A stretch of 64,000 nt of DNA from Isoetes taiwanensis (GCA_021234155.1 JAJEKV010000027.1:8232873-8296872), one strand, 5' to 3'; shown: positions 1 to 12,467, counted from the first letter of the stretch. Notes: generated by a model not told the origin, from the letters alone. Made by a program: numbers and translations.

Positions 1-1848
1 AACAAATGTCATTCATCTGCTTCACCATCGCAGAAACAAAAAATAAGAAATAACCAAGTAGTTGAATGCTTAAGAAAAGAAAGAAAACATGCATGTACCA
101 TTTAGCAACGCTTTCATGAACTCCTCGAATTCAGCGGATTCGCCTTCAACTTCTTCATCTTCTTCTTCATCTTCGCTTCTTCTCCTTGGGTAGACCCTAC
201 TCATTCTCTCAAGAATCTCCTTCCTGCCTTCAAGAACACTCCGTGATGAACTCCCCGCTCCAAATTTCCTCGATTCATTCTCTCATTCCTCATCAGAGGA
301 ATCAGAGGAATCAGAAGCATTCAAAGCAAGAACCGTGGGCAGCAGAGGGAACACCTCTTCCAGCCGTAATAGGCGCCTCTTGGAGGACACCTCCGGCTCT
401 TCCCTAGCTGATCTCTTCATGGCGATGGACTAGCGAAATTGGGCGAAGGATCCTAGCGAAGATTGGGCGGAGAATGGGCGCCAAACTAGGCTGGAATAGA
501 TATAGGCTGCATTAGACGTGAAAATCGTAGGAATGATTCAAATTCCAGTCCTATCAACCATCATTAAATGCCATTATGTGCATGTCTCAAAATTTGAGCC
601 ATGCATAATACCATAAATATCCAATATCTTCCTTGTTTAACCTTATTCCTAAACCTATATGGTTTGAGTTTAACCTGAAAATGAACACCGATATAATTCG
701 AATTTAACATACTATTTAATACCAAGATGTTGCGTGGATCGCACGACGCAAAATGAAGGTGTACAATTTGTATGCCCCAGCACAATTCGCTTCGTGTGAG
801 CCGAACGTCCGTACTAACCTCATTTTTGAAATTTGCAACGTGCATATGGAAATCGAAAAGTCCATTCTCCTACAATCCATGCTTTTATACATTAAGCAAA
901 TTCAAATTTCGAATTGTAGGGGGCGGGAAGCTTGTATTGGGATGAAGTAAAGATCTCCGTTAAGGCGCTTGTCCAATCGCCTCGAAATGAAAGTCGGATA
1001 CAAAGCTTCAACCTACACATTCAAATTTTTGAAATGTAGAAGGCGGGGAAGCTTGTATGGCCATGGCCTCTAAAATGAAAATAATGCAAGACAAGAATCT
1101 GGCGGACGCCGCACGCTTGGTATCCGACAAACCAAGAGACACCGGCCATGAGTTGCCCAAGATGCTATAATGCAAGTGGCTTTTTAGAAGCGCCCACGTG
1201 TTGCACCAAATCATTCGACAACCAAATGTAATTAAATACATATGGCGCCATGAATGCGATCCCCTTATTAGGAGAATATTCCAAGCAAATCTGAATTATG
1301 AGAGTTTGGTATCCTAGGTGGCATGGGAAAAAAGGGCAGAAATATGACGTGGAATGGCTGATAGGAGGTCAAGTTTTTGAGACCCCAAATCCACCCCTAA
1401 TGATATAATTTGATGATTCATTATGTTGTAAATTCTATCCCCCTCCTATTGAAGATGTTCTTGTCGAGATCCAAATTTCCCTCTGGATATGCTTGTTCAC
1501 TAAGGTCTCGAGAGACATAAGTGGCAACAAGGTGGGTGTCCTTCCAAACAAAAAACCGCAAAATGGATATCTGATTGGTTTTCTCACACTTATGGCCTTT
1601 GAAAAATGGTTATATGTTCCATCAGTCTATATCTAGAAAGATGTCATTGTTAGTGCCCATGCTCGTGACAGTTTTGGACATCTTCCAATATTACCTACAT
1701 TGGATAACATTAAGAATACATGGCCAGTTGGTGCCAAGTTCCATGGCATCCCGGAGCTTTATATTAGGCAATGCATCTCAGCATGCAAATGAAACACAAG
1801 CATGTGATGCGCATTAGGAATGAAAGTTTATTTAATTAGAAGGAGGAT
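1..1848. other. No recognisable gene; pyrimidine-rich tract and a short dispersed repeat
   Basis: I see no supported gene here. A TTC-rich tract (about 143-186) reads as an acidic stretch on the minus strand, but nothing around it supports a gene. Two similar ~38-bp segments lie 120 bp apart (about 900-938 and 1019-1058); both run from ATTCAAATTT to GGGAAGCTTGTAT, so they are a local duplication or two pieces of one repeat. The sequence up to the transposase remnant at 1849 may be the decayed 5' part of that element. Confidence 0.4.
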
Positions 1849-2884
1849 GTGCCCATTGCCCCCTTTGATGCTCGCTTGGAGGAATTGCAAGTACAACATA
1901 GAATTAGGTTATATTGTCATCATTGTAGAGTATGGATAAATAATATGCAATGTGTTGACTATATATGTCATAGAAGAGGCAAAGTTCGCAGGTATGGATT
2001 GCAAGGAGAGAGGCAAACTAGAAGAAGTTTCAAGACACAATGTGGATTCAAACTTTGTATAGTTATTCTTGCCTGTGATGGCTCTAGCATCGCCAAGATA
2101 CTTATTTATTTGCACTGGTCATGATGGCCACAATCCATAGTCCGAGGATGACCAATGGTCCCTCCTTACATCCATCTATGTTGGAAGAGGCTACTAGTAT
2201 GCTATTAGGGACTATGGATTTTCAGTGTGGTGGGGCAACATGATCAAGAGGGAAAGGAGATACGAATAACGTTGTCATTAAACCAATAGATAAAGTCATG
2301 TACCTTCCCAAGATGGCGCGTGAGGACATCTGGTGCCTTGAATATCAATTGCGGCTAAGTGATACAATCATATACTCTCGCTTTGCCAATTTTTTGTTTC
2401 ATATAGACTATAAAACGATGTGTTTTGTTGAATTGCCTACAAGTTTGAGTGACGTTAAGGTTATGGTCTCCTATATATTGCAATTGGCATCATTTGGTCC
2501 CGATTCGGTGAAGTAGAGAGCGGAAAGGATAGTTGGGTAGGGTCACACAATGTAATTTACCACCAGCCCTATGCACCTGCCCATGATGACCCAGCAAAAC
2601 GTCCATGGATTATGGTTATCTAAGATCCATGGATGTTGGAGCAAGCACTTAGATATAGCCAAAATGCGGCATGGACCATGGATTCAACTTTCAGGACAAA
2701 TATGTATGGTTGTCCAGTATATGGTGCGCATGTTCCAAACCACAATGGGATGGATATTCCTGTTTTCTATATGCTATGCAACGACAAAGACACGGTTGAT
2801 CTATGTATCCAAGAATCGCTACTATCTGATCCAAAACCACACTGTGATCCTGAGATATCTCATCCTCAACATCATGATCCTTAA
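1849..2884 (+). pseudogene. Decayed MULE/FAR1-type transposase
   Basis: Three open stretches in three frames together follow a MuDR/FAR1-like transposase. The first (1849-2124) has a basic Arg/Lys-rich segment followed by KTQCGFKL, typical of the N-terminal DNA-binding part. The second (2298-2516) is a helical linker. The third (2633-2884) holds the best evidence: WTMDSTFRTNMYGCPVYG followed by IPVFYMLCNDKD, which matches the start of the MULE DDE domain, where the Asp of MDST is the first catalytic acid. Frame changes and stops separate the pieces and the rest of the DDE domain is not seen, so this is a dead copy. The family assignment comes from motifs only; the subfamily is unknown. Confidence 0.75.
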
Positions 2885-3620
2885 TAGCATGCTCATGGCC
2901 ATGCCTACTAGACTTTGTCTCCGTCGACGTCTCTCAGCCCCAGACGCTCGCAATGCCAACATCAATTGCAACTCGCTACCATCCACTACTCCTTTCCCTG
3001 AGAAAATCTCTCTGCAATCTCAAGAGGTGTCATGGTTCTCTCATTTTTTGCCCACTTTATAGCTAGTCGTGGCTGTGCTCTAGCCCTACACTTGCCCTCT
3101 TGCTGACTAGCTAGGTATTCTCTCCTACTACATCTCTCCTGGCCACGTATTCGGATCCTTGCTCTTTGCCTCTCCAAAGATGCCCCATCCTCATCATGCA
3201 TTGGGTGTCTCTTACGAGCACCTCAAGGTCTAGGAATCCATTCCACATCTCGATGGAATGTCCGTTGGTGCACTTGAGCACTCTGTAGCGTCATTCCTTG
3301 CGTCATCCCCTCATAGCCCTCTCCATGATCTCGTGTATGAGTGCATCCCTCATACGCACAAAACCACCTGTCTTGTGAAGTGGTAGGCAAGCCTGGAATA
3401 GACGTAACTAAACGCCGTATACTCCATATTCCATGCTGGACCCTGGAGTATCGATCATGTTTTTTTTAGAGAGGGGGAAGGCCATGTAATTGAAAGGGCT
3501 AATGCACTTACTCGTCATGGGCAAATATGTGGTGCCTAGGGGACACATTTTCTCTACCTCCTTGGGCTCAGGATACTTTTACCCTTGATTAGGTGATCCC
3601 AGGAGATAAATTTACCAGCC
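2885..3620. other. No recognisable gene
   Basis: Unassigned sequence between the transposase remnant and the GC-rich minisatellite. It may contain the eroded 3' part of the MULE. I found no convincing exon, RNA gene or repeat. Confidence 0.35.
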
Positions 3621-4500
3621 TCAGGGATCGGGTCCTCGGCGGGTCGGATTAAGGAGACCCGTTACGAGAATGGCCGGGCATACGTCGGCCCAGACCATCC
3701 CGCCCGTCCAAACCCCGTGCAATGGCGGCCCGTCGCCTCGAGAGATCCGCCTCGGGGATCATCCCTGCCCGATCCCCTCCTAAAGGGATCCCCACCGGTC
3801 GATGAGCATTTCATTAGCTGGAGGGCGATATCCGTAGAGTGATCCCTCCTCGGGGATCCAGGGCACCGGACTTGTGGATCCCTCCTCGGGATCACCCCTA
3901 ATAGCTGATACTGGCGGGCGGCTATCGTAGAGGTGATCCCCCTCCTCAGGGATCCCGGGCACCGGACCTGGTCCCTCCTCGGGATCACCCTAATGGCGAT
4001 ACTTGGCCGGGGCGCTATGATCCCTCTAAAGGGATCCCGGGCACCGGGACCTTGGATCCCCTCCTCGGGATCACCCCTAGGGCTGATAACGTGAGGCCGC
4101 TATCCGAGGTGATCCCCCTCCCTCAGGATCCGGGCACCCGGACAGCGGATCCCCTCCTCACGGGATCACCAGCGTGGCTGATAGCGGACCCTATCAACCC
4201 AGTCACGGCCCCGGTACATTAGCTTGGCCGGACCCTATCGCCGGGGTGATCCCCCCTCCTCAGGGATCGGGCACCTCAGCGGATCCCCTCCTCGGGGATC
4301 ACCCCTAATGGCTGATGCTTGGGCGGGCTATCGTAGAGGTGATCCCCTCCTCAGGGATCCCTCGTGGTGATAGCGGCTTGTGAGGGCCTTCGCCCGTGGT
4401 GATCACCTCCTCGGTCCCGGTTCAAGTGGTGATAGCGGTAGGGGCGCTATCCGCCGTGGCGATCCCCCCCTCCGGGATCCCGATATGGTGGCGTGGGCGG
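3620..4500. repeat. GC-rich minisatellite built of GATC hairpins
   Basis: A degenerate tandem array. The landmark GGATCC-GGGCACCGG recurs near 3855, 3950, 4032, 4126 and 4264, giving spacings of roughly 80-140 bp around a ~90-bp unit. Most units carry two short inverted repeats such as GATCCCCTCCTCGGGGATC (7-bp arms, 5-nt loop) and a linker containing GGCTGATA or GGCGGGCTATC. The copies differ by small insertions and deletions, most often next to the hairpins. Open frames through the block are by-products of the repeat. No coding role is visible. Confidence 0.85.
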
Positions 4501-5290
4501 GGAGCTATTCTCCGCCCGTTAGATGCCTCAGGCTGGCTTGCTGTCGACCATTAGATCCATTGATTTATACCGTCCTCAGGGATCAAGCGGCAACAACTTT
4601 AATTTTAAAATTAAATTGGACGTGCTATTAATGCTGTGGTATCATTAGCCCAATCCCGCCCCGCCACGTAGGGACCTTGGGATACCGGGAGAAACATGAA
4701 AGTCCTCACGAAAGAGTCCAAATCGGCAGCGCTGAGAACTCTCATGTGTGGCGCTTACTGGGATTCCTAAATTGCACGATGGTTTTTGTCGAGGCGGCAC
4801 CACCATTAAGTCAAGTCGTTTACATCGTTTACCTCACGTATCAGATGAAAATTCACTGAGGTAAAATCGACCCTTCGGTCTGTTATATCAAGTTTTTTAC
4901 TATTTCCTACTATTCTTTCTTGAATCTTTACCGTGAAGGGTTTGCGTGATGGATCGAATCCTTAAACACGGAAGTCAGCCTCAACACTGCGTTTTGGCGA
5001 GAATGTTTGTCTTGGCAATTTGCTTCATATGCATTCCAGATTCCAGGCGTCACCCGCACAAAGGGAAGCGGATTGGGATGCCAAAGGTGGAGTCCCCAAC
5101 CCGTCGGGGGGCAACAAAAATTGGATGAAGGGGAGGAAAAATCTACGGTGGGGAAGAATACAGAGGAGGAGGGTGAAAGAACGAAGCTTCGTGGGACGCC
5201 AAGCTGGGCGATTTGAATGAGGAAGGGGGCGTGAAAGGAGGGTGTTGTCATAGACGAGCACGATCGCGTTAGCATTGAACGAAGAGCCCC
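4500..5290. other. No recognisable gene
   Basis: Short overlapping open frames on both strands between 4930 and 5300 show no motif and contradict each other. The segment may belong to the unknown broken gene that follows, but I cannot show it. Confidence 0.3.
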
Positions 5291-5294
5291 CGAC

Positions 5295-6610
5295 ATGATT
5301 TACGATCCGGTGGCAAAGAGATGGAAGTGCTTAGTTGATGACCGCACCAAAAGTTACTCCAGAAGGTTGAGCTTCGAAAATCAAGGTGTTTCGAAAGTGC
5401 ATGCCTTGGTTGATAGGTGGCGGGTTCCTGATGCGCCGAGGGGGAGGATCCCAAACCGTATTCATTTGCCCAATGCAGAGCCCGCCAAGACGAATGCCAA
5501 TCAGAAGAAGAGGAGTTATGCAAAGGTTTCTGTGGCCTGAAGCATGGATCCAGACTATAAATATGCCCACAACCTCACCCGGTAAAATTGCAGAGGGCCG
5601 GGGAGACATCTTTGGAGTGGTGGCCCGATGAGCAAATTGAAATGGGTCTTTCGATAAGAGCCAAAGAGAAGCCTTCATTAATTTAGGTCGCAAGAGGAAG
5701 AAAGCAAGTGAATTGGAAAGCCAACAATTGCAAATCGAGGGAGATAAAGGCACCGGATCGGTGAGCACCAAAATTTAATCTCTCGATGATGAGCTTTGGC
5801 CTCCACTAACCAAAAGAGCGGGAGCAAAGCCAATTGGCCTGATGATGTGGCTGCAGGAGGTGGCTGCAGCAGCAGGTGTAAGCATTCGTCCCCTTTGCCT
5901 AAACCTGCCCCTTTGCCTAAAGTTTGCCCCTTTGCCTAAACTTTGTTGCCAAAGCGGGCCCAAAAAATTTCTGAGGCATCGTGCGTGATCCAAAACCCCA
6001 AAACCTCCTCCTAAATCCACTTTGAATTCATGGCCGCTTAACCGGATCCGGGCTGAAACCGGAGCTCAAGATAATATTCCCAAGCCCAAAGAAGATTATC
6101 TCAGTATCATTTGTACTCTGCCGATCCACATTTTCTCGATTTGCGTTTTGGACTACCAAAGAGGTGTTGATGCGATCGATGGCAAGGCCCTTCACATTAA
6201 ATTTCCTGTGGTGGTTGAGAGCCCCTTCATCAAGGTGGGCAGCAAGTCGCCGGCAAATGTAGAGTTTTACATCCAAGAAGCCGCAGGCCCTAAAATTTAT
6301 GACAATCCTTCTCGGCCCGAGGGGATCCGGAGAGCGATGTGGACTTCGGATTGCATTGGTTCTTATCTCCTGTAAGTTTTTAAGTTCTTAAGTTTCTTCA
6401 ATTTGTTTTTCATTGCACTCAATTGCTCAATTGGTTTGTACAGGGTGATCGCACTCAATTCCAATCCGAAAAGGTGCCATCATGTGTTCTTGCATCCCGC
6501 TTTGCATTCGGCCGTTCTTGAATGGAAGCAAGGCCGGGTTGGCGGGGGCTTATGAGCGATTTGCCAAGCTCATCCCCGACAACCCGCTTGGTAGGGCACG
6601 GGTGGAAGAT
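5295..6610 (+). pseudogene. Unrecognised broken gene with a probable intron
   Basis: I do not recognise this gene. Several plus-strand stretches in shifting frames read like one protein. The first, from 5295, ends with the basic segment NANQKKRSYAKVSVA. A later one runs through a Pro/Leu-rich repeat (PLCLNLPLCL, about 5895-5945) into the best segment, 6022-6375, which contains VVVESPFIKVGSKSPANVEF. That segment ends at a good splice donor (CTGTAAGTTTTT, about 6372); a pyrimidine-rich stretch and TTTGTACAG follow near 6440, so a ~75-bp intron is plausible. The next exon would read VIALNSNPKRCHHVFLHPAL before frames break again. Frameshifts suggest a pseudogene, possibly carried by a transposon. 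Function is not assigned. Confidence 0.35.
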
Positions 6611-7060
6611 CCGTGACAAAGACAATTCTATTATATTCTGCCAATGCCGGGTAAACTCGGATCACTTGATTATTTAAGTTTTAAATCTATTCTAATTGCC
6701 TTTCAAATTGCTATTTCTTAGTGGCCATTGGAGCCTTTTTCATCTTAGGGGTGACCGATGGCTCGGCGTGTGCCGGCTTGGAAAGCCCCGCCCTTGCATT
6801 CTCGCGACCTTGATTCATATGCCCCTTGCATGCATCTACCCGAGAATTTGTGATTAATCGTAGTATTCCTCTCTAACTCGAAATATTTAATCTTTTTGCA
6901 TTATGATTGAAGCTAATTTCTTATTCATACTTTGCATTCCTCACAGACGTGTTTAAGAGGTGGAGGCATGAGGAAAGTGCATTGCATAATGCACCACGCA
7001 TTCCATTAGAAACTCTTGTGTATGTCATAAATTATGTGAAGAAATTTGTTAAAGACATCA
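6610..7060. other. No recognisable gene
   Basis: Unassigned spacer between the broken gene and the left end of the CACTA-like element. Nothing else is visible. Confidence 0.3.
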
Positions 7061-7570
7061 CACTACAAAACCAAAAGCCCCATTACGACGTCTATTACGA
7101 CGCCCGGACGTCGTTTACGCGCCGATGATCGACGTCGAAACGCCGATAAACGACGCTCTATTTGACGCCGGATGCGCCGATGTACGACGTTTATGTTGCC
7201 GCTATACGCCGCAATGGCCGGCGTTTTTGCGGCGACATGACGCCGCTCAACGCCGTTGATACCGCGGGTCGTACGCACGCCGCATCGCTTCCGAGTGACG
7301 GGCGCCCGCTGCCGGTCGGGCGCGGGCGATGACTCGCAACGTCGCTCAACGACGGCACACGCCATCATGTCCGGCCCAGGGGCGTTGGGCGCCAAATGCT
7401 GTGGCGTGGCGGCCGCGCGTGTGAAACGTCGTTCAACGACGTTTGCCGGGCGTGGACGACACTGCCCTCACAGGTGGTTCGGCTGGCGGCTGGCGCCCGC
7501 GACGACGGCGTCGTTCAACGACGCCGCCGACGATGCCACGCGGATAACGTCGCTCAACGACGATTAAAGA
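7061..7570. repeat. Left subterminal repeat region of the CACTA-like element
   Basis: The palindrome-like motif CGTCG(T/C)TCAACGACG occurs at 7340, 7427, 7509 and 7548. More degenerate GACGTC/ACGACG copies lie before it. Subterminal repeats in CACTA elements are bound by the element's own DNA-binding protein; that role is inferred from the family. Overlapping open frames in the block are artefacts of its high GC content. Confidence 0.75.
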
Positions 7571-10020
7571 ATTTTGATAAAAAAATATTTATTTAATATT
7601 ATTCAATATGATTTAACGGGACTGGTTAATATTCATATGCAAAATTAACAAATATTTAATATAAATAATATTTAGTAATATTTATTAATATTAATATTAT
7701 CAATAATATTAATAGTATTAATAAATATTAAATATGAACAAAATAAATCGAGAATAAATATTTAAAAATTTAAAAAATTCGAAAAATAGAAACAAATATT
7801 GATTAAATTATATTAATGGTAGATAAGCATTATTGTTTAATATGTAATTAAATGTTTAATAAATCTAAGAATAAAAAAATAGAATCGAGCATAAAATTAA
7901 CATAAAAAAATCACAAATAATAAGAACAAAGCATAAAAATTTAAATTGAATTCAATTAATATATTTCACAATGTAATTTGCACATTACAAAATATATTAA
8001 GTCTTTAGTTGTTGCTCTCTTCTTCTTCTTCTTCATTGGCTTCGTCTTCATTTACTCGCATTATATTGTATCGCAACAATTAGTTCATTGTAGTCACAAA
8101 TAATTATCTAATGAATGATACACACTTCATCCCCCTTTCACGCTAAGTAGGCGCGATAGCCGCGATGACCGCCTTTGTTTGAAGGCCCTTTTCGGCTCAT
8201 CTTTTAGCAGGGGCGACCAAAGCAAATGACGCCTAGTGAGAATGAGCACCAAAACTAATGTTAGTGTTCAACTCGAGAACCTACATTATAAACCAAATTT
8301 ATACTTACAAATAGCTTATCCAGAAAGCCATAACCGCCGCACCAGGTCTTATTGGCACTATGGTCGCCACTTGCTTCGTGCCTTCTACAGGCCGTCGGCT
8401 TTACCTTTGTTCTAGCTTCCCTTTCTTTGATAATATGTTGGCCTTCAAACACTACAATGCAATACAAGGACTTAGTCCACATGGCATCATCTAATTATCG
8501 ACTCATGGGAGATGATGTACTTGAAATGCCTCATTAGTCAACCAATGATAGGCATTACAATTTCCTCTATCAGGACTCCATGCTTTGGCAAGATCTTTCA
8601 CCAATTTTCCGATTACCTCTCGCAAAATATAAATAAAATATGAGTACAATGAGGTTATAATGAAGAACGAAAAAGAGCCTAATACCGGTGGATTTAACAT
8701 GTTTACCCCTTTGAACAAAGCCCTCCATGAGATCTCTCTCGACTTGAGCTCCGGGATATTCTCGCTTCTAAAATCTCCTTGATCCTCTTTTTCCTCATCA
8801 TAGGCTCCCCAGTTCCAAGTCACCCCTTGTGGACGTTATGGCAAACGCCATTTGTGACATTATTAGCCATCTTCCAAAAAAAAAAAATTGTCGCCATCCC
8901 AAGTAAAGGTCGCGGGCGCAAGAAATCTTCTTGCTACTACACTCAACATACGACTAACATATGAATATGTGTTAGTGAACAAAAAAAAAGGGCATAATTC
9001 AAGATGAACTCACTCATATTGAAAGAGATGCCTTCGTGGGAGGTGGTGGTGGTGCACGATCTTTAACAGAGCTTGAAGAGGAATTGCGCCCACTTTCCGA
9101 CGTGACGACGGTGGGCGCCCTTCGTGGGGGTTCATTCTCCCTGCTCTGAACGCCCCAAGATTGAATTCTCAAGGAGTGTATGAGCTATGACGGAGGGGTC
9201 ATGGGGCCGACCTCCGCCTACTTTTGTTCAATGTAGCGCAATCTCCATTTCTGCGGGCGACATCCGAATTGCAAGGCATTCCACCCATCTTCAGGTTATC
9301 GCCCGCTGATATCTCCTTTGAGTTCCTCGCTTCTTTTTCTTCCTAGGATGCGAGGTCCTTTTTTCTCTTCTTCGGCGGTGGTGATGAGAAGAAGATCCGC
9401 CCATAACCACGGTAATTTATCTAACATTATGCATAGGAAAAGAAGGACGAACCGCATTTACACGCTACATTTAAAAACATTAGAACGTTAAAATAAATGG
9501 TTAACTTACATTTTATCCTAGAAAAAAAATCCATACCAAATCCACACAATGGTGGAGGTGGCGGTGGTGGCGAGCTAAACCCGAACGCACTCAACTTCGC
9601 CTCTTAAAGGCCTTTTGCAGTTTAGGGGTCAAATAAGGCTACCAAGCCACGAGAAGTAAAGTTGTGAACAATAGATATGCCATCGTGCCAAATCCCATGG
9701 TTGCCGGACATGTGCAAAAAACTTGCAAGTTATTTATATGGAGCGATGAATAATAGTAGGAAAGCAACAAATGTTAGCAACATGGGAAGTTCATTACAAA
9801 ACATTGGGATTTGAATAATTAAAAGTGTCTTTATATATTTGGTTATTAGACAATTAAAAAATTTAATACTCTTAAACATGGCAAGATATACAATGTTGTA
9901 TTCATTATTTGAGTTGTGACAACAACAATTTTGACATCTCCAAGGCATCCATGCACTTATGTGTCGCCTTTGTCTCACAACCATGGTAGAAGATATTCCA
10001 ACACTTTGTAAGGCTTCAAC
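7571..10020. other. CACTA interior without a recognised gene
   Basis: An AT-rich stretch (7575-7990) is followed by mixed sequence. Two minus-strand open segments (8261-8482 and 8503-8823) and fragments near 9730-10020 lie on the same strand as the kinase-like pseudogene and may be downstream parts of that gene. None shows a motif I can name. A long hydrophobic run in the second segment may be intron read-through. Confidence 0.3.
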
Positions 10021-10025
10021 AACTT

Positions 10026-11003
10026 CTAAGCTTTGGGTCGTGATGAGAATACGTCCTTCACGAGGCACATCATTCTTGTTTTGCTCCTCCAACTTGTCAA
10101 GACGCCGTTGGTACATATGGGTTGGATTAATCCATTGGGCATTGTTGTTATTATTAAACCACTCCATTCGTCGATAGCTTGCAATTTAAACGTAAGCATC
10201 TCATAAATATATCCCAATGCATAGACATCATGAATTTCGTGGTCCCCATACACCATCATCATCCCTTTGATTTCTCAAACACGCTTCCTCTAACCATGGA
10301 TATTTTGCTTGTCCATCCGCCAAAAGTAAGTACCGACACTTCAACAAGGGACGACGCTCTTTGGCGAAAATGAATTGCATTGTCCCAATCACCAATGGCC
10401 ACCCACACATTTTGGTACTCATCATCAAAATGTAATTTGACTCTCTTGCAATTAAGCTTTGTGTGAGTGAAGTGGCCTTTGTGGATCTCAACGACACCTT
10501 CCGCTAGGGCAAGAGCTATCTCTCGAACATATCGATATACAACTCGTGATTTTGCTCTAAGTTCTATGTGTTTGTCGGGCTTCTTCTTGGCGTTCTAGCA
10601 AATTGCATTTGACCATCTTCTAAAACGTGACAAGTTATTAGGTAAATAGTCAAACAAGTGTGCAAGTGTCTCTCCATTCATGAAAGGTAGAATCACCATT
10701 GGCCCTATGGTATCCCCACTAGAGCTAGCAACTTCATATGCAAGTCCAATGGATGTAGCCAAAAGCAGGATGCGCGGGCTCTTGAAGCGTATGTATCTTT
10801 TGAGCCATCTCATACGCTCTCGCCCTATCTTTGCCCTTGAAAACCCATCCATCGTGATAGCTCATCATCTTGGAAGTGTTGTGTTCCGCTGATTTTGATT
10901 TGATACGCATATGTGTTGGTTTCTCCTCAATAAGGTGTATCACATCCACGGCTCTACTTCGCATGGGATCAACAAAGATTGATGTGTTCATGTGATTCTC
11001 CAA
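10026..11003 (-). pseudogene. Kinase-like gene fragment inside the CACTA-like element
   Basis: Read on the minus strand in pieces across several frames, this follows a protein kinase fold. An N-lobe-like segment (FKGKDRARAYEMAQKIHTLQ) is followed by hinge-like MVILPFMNGETLAHLF. Next comes the helix before the catalytic loop (REIALALAEGVVEIHKGHF). The loop itself, HTKLNCKRV, stands where HRDLKxxN is expected, so the catalytic Asp reads Lys and the Asn reads Arg. AIGDWDNA takes the place of the DFG region, keeping the Asp. DVYALGYIYEMLT matches the conserved helix after the activation segment. At least three frame changes separate the pieces; some may be introns. The minus-strand segment 11099-11302, which starts MAGQEEMLTSLL, may be the N-terminal exon. 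It is likely a captured, degenerate kinase or pseudokinase. Confidence 0.55.
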
Positions 11004-11098
11004 AGAAAAGTGGGGCTTGCTAGGCCCTCGCCTCCACTAGAGCTTCCCCCGATGCAAAGCATTTTTAATTACCTCCAACCGACGCGGGCATTGAGATC

Positions 11099-11302
11099 CT
11101 AATGATGTTCTTGTGATCCAAACGCCGCTTCTTTGAGGAATTCCATGAAGCTACCCATTCCTTGACACGAGCCAGCCCCATTGGGACTTTTAAGCTGCAC
11201 CGAATGCTTCAAACATGTCTTCAGCTCATCCATGGGGTTTCCAATCATTGGCTTTACATGTGTGTCAAGGAGAGAAGTCAACATTTCTTCTTGACCTGCC
11301 AT
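11099..11302 (-). other. Possible N-terminal exon of the kinase-like gene
   Basis: A 67-residue open segment on the strand of the kinase-like fragment and just upstream of it. It begins MAGQEEMLTSLL and has a predicted-helical composition, but no domain I recognise. Strand and position are the only reasons to link it to the kinase. Confidence 0.25.
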
Positions 11303-11779
11303 TTTTGTGCTAACTCAAATTGGCACTTCCTTTTCACATGTGTGACAAAATGGTCCACGCTGACCAGCTTTGCATCTCCCTGGTCGGGACTTTCGTTAGC
11401 ACATATCTCATTTTATGACCATGCGCCTAATCTCACTAATCATTAGTGTCTTCACAAAGCCGGGGCCATACCTAGAAAAACCAATTTAGATTCATTAATC
11501 TTGCTTTTGTGACTTTTTTCAAACCTTCATTATGAATCTTTACCTACTTTCTTAAGAGTTAGTTTCCCTTTTTAATTTTTTTAAAACCAACTATTTAAAT
11601 TTTTCTTGCTCTTAACCACTCCACATCGTGTTTCTTTGACATCCCTAACATCTTTAAAAACAACATTCTTAACTAGAAACCCTAAAATCAATAATGCAAT
11701 TTTTTTTCAAAACCCCCGCCTTTGTCCAATCCTCGTAAAGATTTCTATTTATTGATATATTAATAAAAAAAATAAACAA

Positions 11780-12118
11780 GAGTAGGCGGTGAGCTTGGAC
11801 CCGAACACCTAGTCTTCTCCACTCAAGGCGGAGCCAACCATGCCCTTGTCCAAGTCTCCCCAAATTTTTCTAAACTAAATACATTAATCAATAAAATTTC
11901 AAGAGTAATCGGTGAGCTTGGACCCGGGAACACCTAGTCTTTCCACTCAAGGCGGAGCCACCATGCCCTTGTCCAAGTCTCCCCAATTTTTTCTAAACTA
12001 AATACATTAATCAATAAAATTAAGAGTAATCGGTGAGCTTGGACCCTTTGGGAACACCTAGTCTTCCACTCAAGGCGGAGCCCACCATGCCCTTGTCCAA
12101 GTCTCCCCAAGTTTTTTT
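11780..12118. repeat. Three tandem copies of a ~120-bp unit
   Basis: Copies start at 11780, 11903 and 12024 (periods 123 and 121 bp). Each contains GGTGAGCTTGGACCC, CCACTCAAGGCGGAGCC and CCCTTGTCCAAGTCTCCCC, followed by an AT-rich end. Differences are single-base changes and small insertions, so the array is recent. It lies inside the CACTA-like element. Confidence 0.9.
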
Positions 12119-12393
12119 TTTAACCTAAATAAAACATTAAAATTTTATTCTCCTACTCAAACTCAAATTCTTACCTAGAATGTCTTCGAGGCTAAAAATC
12201 GATTTCCAAGAGCTTAATGATTTTGTTATTAGTGTACATGCAAAAAAAAAAATAAAGGCATTCAATAATTAGAAAAACTTACATAAATAAAGAAATAAAA
12301 AAAAAAAAAAAAAGCGATTCACATTGAAAAGATCATTGACATTAAAACTATTTACATTGTTAAAAAAAAAAAAAAGAACTATATATTGACATG

Positions 12394-12424
<31 letters not shown>

Positions 12425-12429
12425 ATAAA

Positions 12430-12467
12430 AGAAGGGGCCTCGTCTTTCAACGACGCCCCCTTCTTGT
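12430..12467. repeat. Short hairpin carrying the subterminal motif
   Basis: AAGAAGGGG and CCCCTTCTT form arms around CGTCTTTCAACGACG, a variant of the CACTA subterminal motif. It sits among A-rich runs (12300-12420). Confidence 0.6.

Noticed and set aside
3662-4631. Several proteins in the GC-rich minisatellite
   Set aside because: All are translations of the tandem repeat on both strands.
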